Part shown: positions 18,701-21,739 of the stretch, piece by piece
Layout: every line of letters starts with the position of its first letter
Position numbering within the stretch: position 1 is the first letter of the stretch
DNA from: Saccoglossus kowalevskii
Taxonomy: Eukaryota; Hemichordata; Enteropneusta; Harrimaniidae
Assembly: GCF_000003605.2 (NCBI RefSeq)
Contig: NW_003133383.1
Location: forward strand, 62,493-84,231
Reading direction: 5' to 3'
DNA length: 21,739 bases
Made by a program: the position numbers and the translations under genes
Notes under the pieces: generated by a model
What the model saw: the letters and a program-made list of their open reading frames with translations, nothing else
What the model was told of the DNA's origin: nothing
Database searches by the model: none

Positions 18701-21386
18701 TAAATAGACTACCCGGTAATTGTATTGTATACATGCATGAACTTAGTCTAGAATATATTTGAGGTCTACAAATATTTGCTACAAGTCCTAGGAATGATAA
18801 TGAACACCAATCACGGCCAGCTGTGAAATGTTATTGGTGAATTGAAAATGATGTCATCATTAACAGTGTTGGTCATCTGGAGACCATGTTGTGGGAGAAT
18901 TCCCAGCATGCAACATTTAAATTAACCAATGAGTGTTCTACTGTTCAGTTTGTTGGAGCACAACAATAATTTGTCATGTGTGAATAAAACTGCATGGTTA
19001 ATTGAATAAATCATCTTTACTAAACCTTCATTTCCTTCACTTCCCATGCAGAGTAGATTGTCCACTGTGAAAAGTGACCATGAATATATATATATATATT
19101 TTTTTTGAGATAAAGAATTTGAGTGACAAATATGATTTTGGTTGTTAGGGAATGGTTTTTAGTTTAATATCAGCGCAGTAAATACATTGTTTTTCTGAGG
19201 TCTGTACTTTTTAACCATTTGAAAACTGTCATACTTGTATTGATGAACTGTTAATATGAATATATCTGTATAATGAACCACTACATTTGAGGAGAGTCCA
19301 CTGCGTATTTGAACAATAATTATTTTGTCTCAAAGGCTTTTGTACAGAAAAAATTGCCACTTTTAATAAATACATGAATAAATAATAAATGGGTATTAAT
19401 TGTCAGTCGCTTCTAATTGATTTAGGTTGAAGGTGTAAAGGGTGGATCAGCTATACTAAAATGTGTGAAAAATATTTTGCTTCGAGCAGATATATGTATT
19501 AAAAATGTGAAAAAAAAATAAAGTTCAGCAAATAAAACAAATTGCCCCCCTCCCCTTTCAAAACAATGTTGCTAGTTTGCAATGGAAACCATATCTAGAC
19601 AATACAGGAATAAGTTAATTTGAAACAACGTCACAGTATTAAGGATGGCTGACACATGTAATTTGTTCTGTGAAAAATTCATGTAAACGATAACGAAAGT
19701 GTTTTCACTGCATTTTATTTTCGCTGAATTATCCCTTCAGCAAAAATAAAGAGATTAGATTCTAAGTAAGAAACGTATTCTGCAATAACGTCTATTGCTG
19801 TATGTATTCTCATGAGGGTGGCATACTCTTCCACTGCATGGCCCCTGGAAAGAAGATTCATGATAACTGCATTAGTCTACCAGTGACATCATCAACTTGT
19901 TAAATGTATGAGAACACTGTTCACATGCTTGATAACAAAGAACAGTCTTGCCAAAATAATTTTATTCAGTAAAATGGTGCTGCAAATGACTTCACTGAGA
20001 CATGATCATTGTATTGGCTTGATTTGAAATAGAATGAATGCGATATATGGGCATCTATTAGAGATGTGCTTCTAATAGAGTAAATATGGTACATGTACCT
20101 CTATTGGAGATGTGCTTCTAATAAAAAACTGCAGTACATGTACTTCTATTGGAGATGTGATTCTAATAAAGAAAATATGGTACATGTACCACTATTGGAG
20201 ATGGGCTTCTAATAGAGTAAATATATTACATGTACCTCTATTGGAAATGTGCTTCTAATAGAGTAAATATGGTATGACAAAAAAAACAAAAAAACATCAA
20301 CATATTTCGTGTTGTGACTTAGTCAAAGCATGCAGTTCATCTTCACAGCAGTATATGCTTGATTTAGACCTTGCACAGACTTGACTTTGACCTCATGAAT
20401 TTGACTTTGACCTACATTGCTTTGCTACACCAGTCATTCATTTAAAATAAAATAAAAATCCCTTTTAATATTTGATTTCCAGTTTTGTTTGAAATTAACA
20501 ATGAATTTGTAGTTTTGAAATGGCTGACAATCTAAATATTTGATATTTAATTGATAATGAAATGCGAAACGATGTATTCAGTCAATTAGAATTTATGCTG
20601 GTAGAGTTGTGACAACATACTCCAGATATATTCATATTGTCAAATTTGTTTCTCAGGCTTGCATATTTTGTTTGTATCGGTGAGCTCAATTTATGGTCGA
20701 TCTTTGTGAAGTATATATAGCAAGGTGTCAAATGAACTATTCTTGCCGCCATTATGAGTAGTGAGCTATTGTGTTGCAAACAGAAAATGAAAAAATATTG
20801 AATTTCACATCAGGCTAAGACTGACCTTGTACCCTTCGGGTGACATCGTTTTCTCGCCAAAATGTTGGTGCTACATTTTTTCTTATTTTTATGCAGTTTT
20901 CTATAATTTGTGTTTATCGTTTCCTTTTGGCTGTATATCTTGATAACAATTTTGAAAAAAAAAATTTACTTTGGTGGTCTAAAGATTAATATGGAATGAT
21001 CAATTCTGTTTATACTGCACTTTGAAAAACAACAGATATAATAGGTTTATTTGCTCAATTTTTAAATACCCGATTATCCCCATGGGTTGTATGCTACTGG
21101 GATTCGTTAGTAATGTTTTCATGTCCACGTCGTTAATTGTGCGTATCATCTTGAATTTGTCAGTAATTTAACGAAAAACAGTTAAATCTAGCTTTTGGCC
21201 TAGAATGTGTTTATGTTGGGAATATTAAACATGTTTTTTTTTTTCTTGTTTTTTTTTCAGGCAACTTCCCCGCCATTAGTGACGATTTAGTGAACTCGTA
21301 TCATCTTCTACTGTGCTGCTTGGATCTTATTTTCAGTAATGTTATTCTCGGCAATCGACGAGATCTTATTAAAGTAGAATTTCCAG
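586..21386 (+). CDS. RBL: Retinoblastoma-like protein (p107/p130 class), N-terminal part; five exons joined
   Basis: Coding exons 586-723, 928-1064, 1439-1639, 15059-15123 and 21261-21386 join without a stop into 222 codons plus one base. The product matches the N-terminus of p107/p130 (RBL1/RBL2), the pocket proteins that bind repressive E2F4/5 and form the DREAM complex in the nucleus to restrain cell-cycle genes. Diagnostic stretches are NYTLE + GDDLHWLACALYVACRKS, SLIQFFNKMKKWEDMANL, LERNFAVSTVIFKKFEPIF, FCWTLFV and DDLVNSYHLLLCCLDL. RB1 itself diverges far more here, so RB1 is excluded. Several stretches (NM in LNM, GDDLHWLACALYVACRKS, KMKKWEDMANL, GNFPAISDDLVNSYHLLLC) look closer to human p130 than p107, but one RBL gene predating the vertebrate split is likelier than orthology to RBL2 alone. 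The pocket domain and C-terminus lie beyond the right edge. Assignment is from remembered family sequence, not a search. Confidence 0.95.
724..927 (+). other. RBL intron 1 (204 bases, phase 0)
   Basis: Donor gtatgt and acceptor cttggcacag flank a short AT-rich intron with a (TA)n run near 819-838. Removing it joins NYTLE to GDDLHWLAC, matching the family with no gap. No other feature is seen. Confidence 0.9.
928..1064 (+). CDS. RBL: RBL coding exon 2 (residues 47-92, last codon split)
   Basis: The frame opens with GDDLHWLACALYVACRKS and continues through PTVG and GNCVSLTRLLRSTKL, the start of the N-terminal cyclin-like domain (Pfam DUF3452 region). It ends GAG|gtaggt with two bases of a codon completed by C at 1439 to give Ser92. 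Relative to remembered human p107 the loop between PTVG and GNCVSL is one residue longer (NCEPVV). The 77-residue open frame starting at 885 here is a shadow in another frame. Confidence 0.93.
1065..1438 (+). other. RBL intron 2 (374 bases, phase 2)
   Basis: Donor gtaggt and acceptor tttgttttgacag with a T-rich tract define the intron. Splicing yields KLSLIQFFNKMKKW, as in the family. Nothing else is recognised inside. Confidence 0.9.
1439..1639 (+). CDS. RBL: RBL coding exon 3 (residues 92-159)
   Basis: It encodes LIQFFNKMKKWEDMANL, a basic helix, LERNFAVSTVIFKKFEPIF and then an acidic/basic linker ending RGRKQR, all characteristic of p107/p130. A minimal CDK-type S-P pair occurs at Ser144-Pro145. 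The donor is AAG|gtcagt; the Arg159 codon is split 2+1 with exon 4. An open frame beginning at the internal Met100 (1461) and running to 1670 includes intron readthrough, so the true exon starts 22 bases earlier and ends 31 bases earlier. Confidence 0.94.
2052..2263. mobile_element. Family B short inverted-repeat element, copy 1
   Basis: The 212-base element has ends TACTGTAAAATGACTAAT and, on the other strand, TACTGTAAAGGGGGTAAT, continuing into shared TTCACTGGGTTTTAATTT inside both ends. A second copy at 13306-13514 is nearly identical along its length. It has no coding capacity. TA at both edges fits a Tc1/mariner-type target duplication, so this is a non-autonomous MITE-like element; the superfamily is inferred. 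Confidence 0.8.
2450..2850. mobile_element. Candidate family D inverted-repeat element
   Basis: The left part reads CC plus an A-run and then TTGCCCTCA (2474-2482). The right part is its inverse, TGAGGGCAA (2818-2826), followed by T-run and GGCC. The body includes a (CGGT)n tract near 2502-2518 and two A/T homopolymer runs. No second copy is in the window, so the ends and nature are uncertain. Confidence 0.4.
2851..4603. other. Intronic stretch without recognised features
   Basis: It is AT-rich intron with A-runs at about 2958-3060. Patches at 3720-3800 and 3980-4050 faintly resemble families A and B (CACTTTCGCTAAAAAATAAA; AAATTAAACCCAGTG) and may be decayed copies. Open frames are short and unrecognised. 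Confidence 0.5.
4604..4815. mobile_element. Family A short inverted-repeat element, copy 1
   Basis: The ends read TACAGTAAAATACTT and, on the opposite strand, TACTGTAAAATACTTTATTT, with TA at both edges. The interior shares the motif CCTATATTTTACATTCAACT with the interrupted copy at 8977-9849 and, on the other strand, with the copies at 11678 and 12187. It is 212 bases and non-coding. CNGT next to a TA duplication suggests a Tc1/mariner-derived MITE. Confidence 0.8.
5090..5790 (+). repeat. Minisatellite of ~33-base units, each resembling a 3' splice site
   Basis: About 20 diverged units of ~32-34 bases, typified by GTTCACTGTTCTAAATTTG followed by TTGGGTTTTCAG, alternate with a variant containing CTACTCAATGTGTTGA. 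TTTTCAG occurs 11 times, nine of them as TTTTCAGGTGTTCAC and two as TTTTCAGATGTTCAC. Because 33 is a multiple of three, a 273-codon open frame runs through it (5058-5879) with an 11-residue VFTVLNLLGFQ-like period; this is a by-product of the repeat, not a gene. T-rich tract, a CTAA-type branchpoint-like word and CAG recur in most units. Confidence 0.9.
5791..6240. other. Spacer between two minisatellites
   Basis: A 450-base stretch with no recognised gene. A patch at about 6048-6085 (GGGGGTTGGCTTATACTTGA) looks like a decayed dispersed repeat; no full element could be traced. Confidence 0.4.
6241..6873 (+). repeat. 61-base minisatellite, ten copies, with 5'-splice-site-like motif
   Basis: Units begin (at GAGGTC or its variant) at 6243, 6304, 6365, 6425, 6486, 6547, 6608, 6669, 6730 and 6791, with a degenerate stub at ~6852. 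Nine spacings are 61 or 60 bases. Each unit runs GAGGTCACGTACTTGATATA, GTGGAGTGATA, CAATATTAGTG, then GTAAGTGAGTCGCCTAT. Six units carry perfect GTAAGTGAGT; the others have CAGTGAGT or CATGGGT. About half also hold an AGGTCA half-site. High identity suggests recent expansion or homogenisation. Confidence 0.95.
6874..7372. other. Intronic stretch without recognised features
   Basis: Plain AT-rich intron sequence between the 61-base array and a family C copy. No gene, repeat or site stands out. Confidence 0.5.
7373..7545. mobile_element. Family C dispersed repeat copy with internal hairpin
   Basis: It starts ACCGTATTTGCGCTAAT and includes TCTATTAATAGAAATGC, a perfect hairpin at 7450-7478 and then ATAGATGCGTCTCAT. 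The same order of motifs (ACCGTATTTGCTCTATTAGA, a TTTTGAC/GTCAAAA region, then CTCTGTCATTTACG-like sequence) recurs at 14446 and 15388, which shows a dispersed family. The right end is not defined. Confidence 0.5.
7450..7478. repeat. Perfect 12-base inverted repeat, 5-base loop
   Basis: ATCGTCAAAATA at 7450-7461 and TATTTTGACGAT at 7467-7478 are exact reverse complements around TGAAT. It lies in the middle of a family C repeat; the copies at 14446 and 15388 keep only degraded versions of the dyad. Confidence 0.85.
7681..7715 (+). repeat. Family C terminal fragment
   Basis: ACCGTATTTGCTCTATTAGA followed by AGCTCATCTTCG matches the left end of the family C copies at 7373, 14446 and 15388. The sequence after it does not clearly match them, so it may be a solo end or a diverged copy. 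Confidence 0.5.
7716..8976. other. Intronic stretch without recognised features
   Basis: No gene, array or recognisable element was found on either strand; open frames are short and unlike known proteins. Confidence 0.5.
9025..9712. mobile_element. Composite insert with 12-base inverted ends and internal tandem repeat
   Basis: TAGCTCCGCTGT at 9025-9036 is repeated in inverse as ACAGCGGAGCTA near 9697-9708. The left end also folds on itself: AGCTCCGCT and AGCGGAGCT flank CGAC-TTT-GTCG, making a hairpin at 9026-9056. Next comes a CGTCCGTCATCGTCCGTGTC stretch and then the 157-base tandem array. No coding capacity is seen. Confidence 0.55.
9114..9680 (+). repeat. 157-base tandem repeat, about 3.5 copies
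   Basis: Units start at TTCGACTTCTT at 9114, 9271, 9428 and 9593 (spacings 157, 157, 165). Each carries a GATTGCTTTGATA block, GTGGACCTCTCTCAGATTTG or a variant, and TTTTGGTGAATATTTTTGT. The third copy has an extra ~8 bases duplicating TAATT. The fourth is partial. It is confined to the composite insert. Confidence 0.9.
9701..9735 (+). other. tRNA 5'-half-like fragment (possible SINE head)
   Basis: GGAGCTATCTCAGTCGATAG followed by GCTGCTTGTTCT resembles the acceptor-D arm of a tRNA; TATCTCAGTCGA matches the box A pattern TRGCNNAGYNGG at 10 of 12 positions. No box B follows, because family A sequence resumes at ~9733. It may be a truncated tRNA-derived SINE end or coincidence. Confidence 0.3.
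10182..10311. mobile_element. Family A element, internally deleted copy (130 bases)
   Basis: Both ends are family A (TACTGTGGAATACTTTATTT; right end ATTCTACAGTA with TA edge), and the interior keeps GGGCGTTTTGTACGG and ACGGAATCATCCCTTCAG. About 80 central bases present in the copy at 11678 are missing. Confidence 0.8.
10671..11053 (-). repeat. ~31-base minisatellite of inverted CCAAT boxes
   Basis: ATTGG (minus-strand CCAAT) starts at 10671, 10691, 10717, 10749, 10780, 10806, 10837, 10868, 10899, 10925, 10956, 10987, 11018 and 11049. Most spacings are 31 bases, three are 26. Thirteen lie in the context ATTGG(T/C)TGCT or a close variant; between them CACATGATTGG, ATACACTCCATTGG and GTTTAATGCATTTGATTGG alternate, giving an ~88-base higher order in places. 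A plus-strand CCAAT lies at 10618-10622. The CCAAT core is the NF-Y binding sequence; binding is not shown. Confidence 0.9.
11065..11677. other. Intronic stretch, one nuclear-receptor-like site
   Basis: Apart from an everted half-site pair at 11188-11202 and a short family A-like scrap at 11644-11666 (ACAGTAATTTTCGCTGAATT), nothing is recognised. Confidence 0.5.
11188..11202. promoter_or_regulatory. Everted nuclear-receptor half-sites (ER3-like)
   Basis: TGACCT-TTG-GGGTCA places two half-sites back to back with a 3-base spacer. It is weaker than the 13.06-13.56 kb pair. Confidence 0.25.
11678..11887. mobile_element. Family A element, copy 3 (full length)
   Basis: The 210-base copy has ends TACTGTGGAATACTTTATCG and (inverse) TACTGTAGAATACTTTATTT. 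It is in the opposite orientation to the 4604 copy, since the shared interior reads GTTTAATGTGAAATATAGG here. It is non-coding and the best copy for defining the family interior. Confidence 0.85.
12187..12345. mobile_element. Family A element, truncated at the left
   Basis: From about 12187 the sequence tracks the 11678 copy (GTGTTTTGTATGGAATTTAT onward) to the intact right end ATTCCACAGTA, but it lacks the left ~50 bases and omits a short AATAGCGAA block near the right arm. The 73-codon open frame across it is incidental. Confidence 0.8.
12346..13055. other. Intronic stretch with decayed family C-like words
   Basis: Three CTTCTATTA/CTTCTAATA words occur at 12740-12900 (CGCTTCTATTAAAATG, CGGCTTCTATTAGAGC, CGGCTTCTAATACAG), related to the family C end. 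No intact element or gene is seen. Confidence 0.4.
13056..13068. promoter_or_regulatory. Perfect nuclear-receptor IR1 element
   Basis: AGGTCA-A-TGACCT is an exact inverted repeat of the consensus half-site with one spacer base. This architecture is recognised by EcR/USP-RXR in arthropods and by FXR/RXR in vertebrates. Only the sequence is seen; which receptor, if any, binds is unknown. Confidence 0.5.
13306..13514. mobile_element. Family B short inverted-repeat element, copy 2
   Basis: Collinear with the 2052 copy in the same orientation, from TACTGTAAAGTGACTAATTT to CCCCCTTTACAGTA, with a handful of substitutions and small indels. Non-coding, TA at both ends. Confidence 0.85.
13545..13557 (-). 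promoter_or_regulatory. Perfect nuclear-receptor DR1 element
   Basis: TGACCT-A-TGACCT is an exact direct repeat with one spacer base (AGGTCA-T-AGGTCA on the minus strand), the architecture of RXR homodimer, HNF4, COUP-TF and PPAR/RXR sites. It lies 31 bases right of a family B copy. Confidence 0.5.
13558..14445. other. Intronic stretch without recognised features
   Basis: AT-rich intron; no gene, array or recognised element was found. Confidence 0.5.
14446..14600. mobile_element. Family C dispersed repeat copy
   Basis: ACAGTATTTGCTCTATTAGA starts the copy, followed by a (TA)n run at 14476-14488, CTAGATCATTGAAATATGGA and CTCTGTGATTTACGTAACC, collinear with 7373 and 15388. The ends are not defined. 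Confidence 0.45.
15059..15123 (+). CDS. RBL: RBL coding exon 4 (residues 159-181, 65 bases)
   Basis: This small exon is isolated between a 13.4 kb and a 6.1 kb intron. After completing Arg159, the frame reads RLPCNSTDMFIFCWTLFVQVR and ends with one base of Gly181; donor GAG|gtaaga. FCWTLFV is a hallmark of the p107/p130 N-terminal cyclin-like domain and is needed to link RKQR to GNFPAISDD. It is too short to show up as an open reading frame and was found by family matching and phase. Confidence 0.93.
15388..15540. mobile_element. Family C dispersed repeat copy
   Basis: ACCGTATTTTGTCTATTTAA, then AAGCGCATCTTC, ATTTATTTTGACCATAGACA, CTCTGTCATTTGCGTAAGTA and finally GTGCTTCTAGTACAG near 15510-15533, which may be the inverted partner of the left end. 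It parallels 7373 and 14446. Confidence 0.5.
15541..17560. other. Intronic stretch without a gene
   Basis: It contains a two-unit ~30-base repeat at about 16268-16322 (GTAAGGATTGCTTTAATTGG and GTAAGGAATGTTGTAATTGG), again bearing ATTGG. Several overlapping open frames of 60-91 codons at 16283-16862 and 17059-17542 on both strands match no family I recognise and sit inside a confirmed intron. Confidence 0.5.
17561..17576 (+). repeat. G16 homopolymer run
   Basis: An uninterrupted run of 16 G in an AT-rich intron. It could form a G-quadruplex in DNA or in the pre-mRNA, since G is on the transcript strand, but its length may also be a sequencing or assembly artefact. Confidence 0.85.
18294..18302 (-). 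promoter_or_regulatory. Extended nuclear-receptor half-site
   Basis: The minus strand reads TCAAGGTCA, the exact extended half-site bound by ERR and NR5A (SF-1/FTZ-F1) receptors. Nine bases are expected by chance at a noticeable rate in a window this long. Confidence 0.25.
19690..19787. mobile_element. Decayed family A fragment
   Basis: GCATTTTATTTTCGCTGAAT followed by ATCCCTTCAGCAAAAATAAA and a GTATTCTGCA end tracks the right arm of family A with many changes. The left half is missing. Confidence 0.5.
20055..20276. repeat. 46-base tandem array of nested palindromes, five copies
   Basis: Units start with CTATT at 20055, 20101, 20146, 20192 and 20238. Each contains CTATTAGA-GATGTGC-TTCTAATAG (exact dyad in the first unit, decayed in later ones). 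GGTACATGTACC-like palindromes (perfect at two junctions) join the units. The dyad half TCTATTAGAAGC is the family C end sequence, so the array looks like an amplified pair of family C termini. Confidence 0.85.
20277..21260. other. 3' part of intron 4
   Basis: Apart from the half-site pair at 20381-20413 it shows no recognised element until the T-tract and acceptor of exon 5. Confidence 0.5.
20381..20413 (-). promoter_or_regulatory. Pair of TTGACTTTGACCT repeats, 20 bases apart
   Basis: TTGACTTTGACCT occurs at 20381-20393 and 20401-20413. On the minus strand each reads AGGTCAAAGTCAA, close to the HNF4/DR1-type core (AGGTCAAAGTCCA). Spacing is 20 bases, about two helical turns. Binding is inferred. 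Confidence 0.3.
21261..21386 (+). CDS. RBL: RBL coding exon 5 (residues 181-222)
   Basis: The exon completes Gly181 and reads NFPAISDDLVNSYHLLLC, CLDLIFSN and NRRDLIKVEFP, ending CCAG|gtaagc in phase 1. DDLVNSYHLLLC is nearly invariant in p107/p130. The exon carries the later part of the N-terminal cyclin-like domain. The next exon lies outside the window, so the coding sequence is incomplete because of the window edge, not because the gene is broken. Confidence 0.95.
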
Positions 21387-21739
21387 GTAAGCCAATCGTT
21401 TATATTGGATACTGTACACAGGTTAGGAATGCTCGCAATAATATTTTGGGTGGAATTTACTTTTGAAATGTGTTTAATAATTTCTAGTCAACTCTATGTT
21501 TTTTTGACACTGTTGCTTGGCATTATGACATGCGTGGTGCCAGTGTTACTCTGTATTATGACACGTGTGGTGCCAGTGCTACTCTGTATAATGACACGTG
21601 TGATGTCAGTGTTACTCTGTATTATGACATGTGTGGTGCCAGTGCTACTCTGTATTATAACTTGTGTGGTACCAGTGCTACTCTGCATTATGACGTGTGG
21701 TACCAGTGCTCTGTATTATGACACGTGTGATGTCAGTGT
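21387..21739 (+). other. Start of RBL intron 5
   Basis: Donor gtaagc opens the intron. About 140 bases of plain AT-rich sequence follow before the 33-base minisatellite that continues to the window end. Confidence 0.85.
21526..21739. repeat. 33-base minisatellite with E-box, 6.6 copies in window
   Basis: Units start at 21526, 21559, 21592, 21625, 21658, 21691 and 21719; all spacings are 33 except the last (28, a 5-base deletion). The unit is TGACACGTGTGGTGCC plus AGTGTTACTCTGTATTA. Three units carry a perfect CACGTG E-box; others have CATGCG, CATGTG or ACTTGT. Since 33 is a multiple of three, both strands show open frames, which are incidental. The array is cut by the window end. Confidence 0.92.

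Larger units (their letters stand above)
17577..20054. other. Intronic stretch with minor sites only
   Basis: It includes a tandem ACTCGGTACA pair at 17832-17853, a dyad AATGATG-T-CATCATT around 18847-18861, a (TA)n run at ~19084-19100 and a C-rich patch near 19544-19556. No gene or further element was recognised apart from a decayed family A copy listed separately. Confidence 0.5.
15124..21260 (+). other. RBL intron 4 (6,137 bases, phase 1)
   Basis: Donor gtaaga and a very strong acceptor with a long T-tract (about 21234-21260, ending tttcag) bound it. It holds a family C copy, a poly-G run, a decayed family A copy, a 46-base palindromic array and two nuclear-receptor-like sites, listed separately. 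No nested gene was supported. Confidence 0.9.

Noticed and set aside
18889-18900. GGGAGAATTCCC as a kappa-B-like site
   Set aside because: It differs from the consensus in length and end bases, and short palindromes are expected by chance.
21494-21721. Open frames on both strands near the right edge
   Set aside because: Both are by-products of the 33-base tandem repeat.

Overview
The window is nuclear DNA from an animal. It is AT-rich and intron-dominated, with short, dispersed, non-autonomous transposon copies and several minisatellites, a texture typical of large-intron marine invertebrates (mollusc, brachiopod, hemichordate or similar). The sequence alone does not fix the phylum. There is no bacterial-style gene layout, no tRNA or rRNA gene, and no open reading frame that looks like an autonomous transposase or reverse transcriptase.

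One real protein-coding gene can be supported: the 5' part of a plus-strand retinoblastoma-like gene of the p107/p130 (RBL1/RBL2) class. Five coding exons with good splice sites and matching phases join into 222 codons plus one base: 586-723, 928-1064, 1439-1639, 15059-15123 and 21261-21386. They cover the N-terminal leader and most of the N-terminal cyclin-like domain. The pocket (A/B) domain lies beyond the right edge. Introns 1 and 2 are short (204 and 374 bases), intron 3 is 13.4 kb, intron 4 is 6.1 kb, and intron 5 runs off the window.

The first ~585 bases look like a TATA-less, CpG-containing promoter with three E2F-like sites, a YY1-like motif overlapping one of them, a GC box and a CTCF-like core. 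This fits a pocket-protein gene under E2F control, and so possibly feedback from its own product.

Intron 3 is the busiest region. It carries two families of ~210-base terminal-inverted-repeat elements (families A and B), a third dispersed family (C), a candidate fourth (D), a family A copy interrupted by a composite insertion, and three minisatellites of unusual design. One (5090-5790) repeats a 3'-splice-site-like motif. A second, just downstream (6241-6873), repeats a 61-base unit containing a perfect 5'-splice-site hexamer. A third (10671-11053) places inverted CCAAT boxes every ~31 bases. Near 13.06-13.56 kb there is a perfect IR1 and a perfect DR1 nuclear-receptor element within 502 bases. 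Intron 4 is mostly featureless, with a 46-base tandem array of small palindromes and a few sites. Intron 5 opens with a 33-base E-box-bearing minisatellite cut by the window end.

The most interesting signals are the paired splice-site-like arrays and the phased CCAAT array inside the long intron. These are sequence observations; any function is inference.
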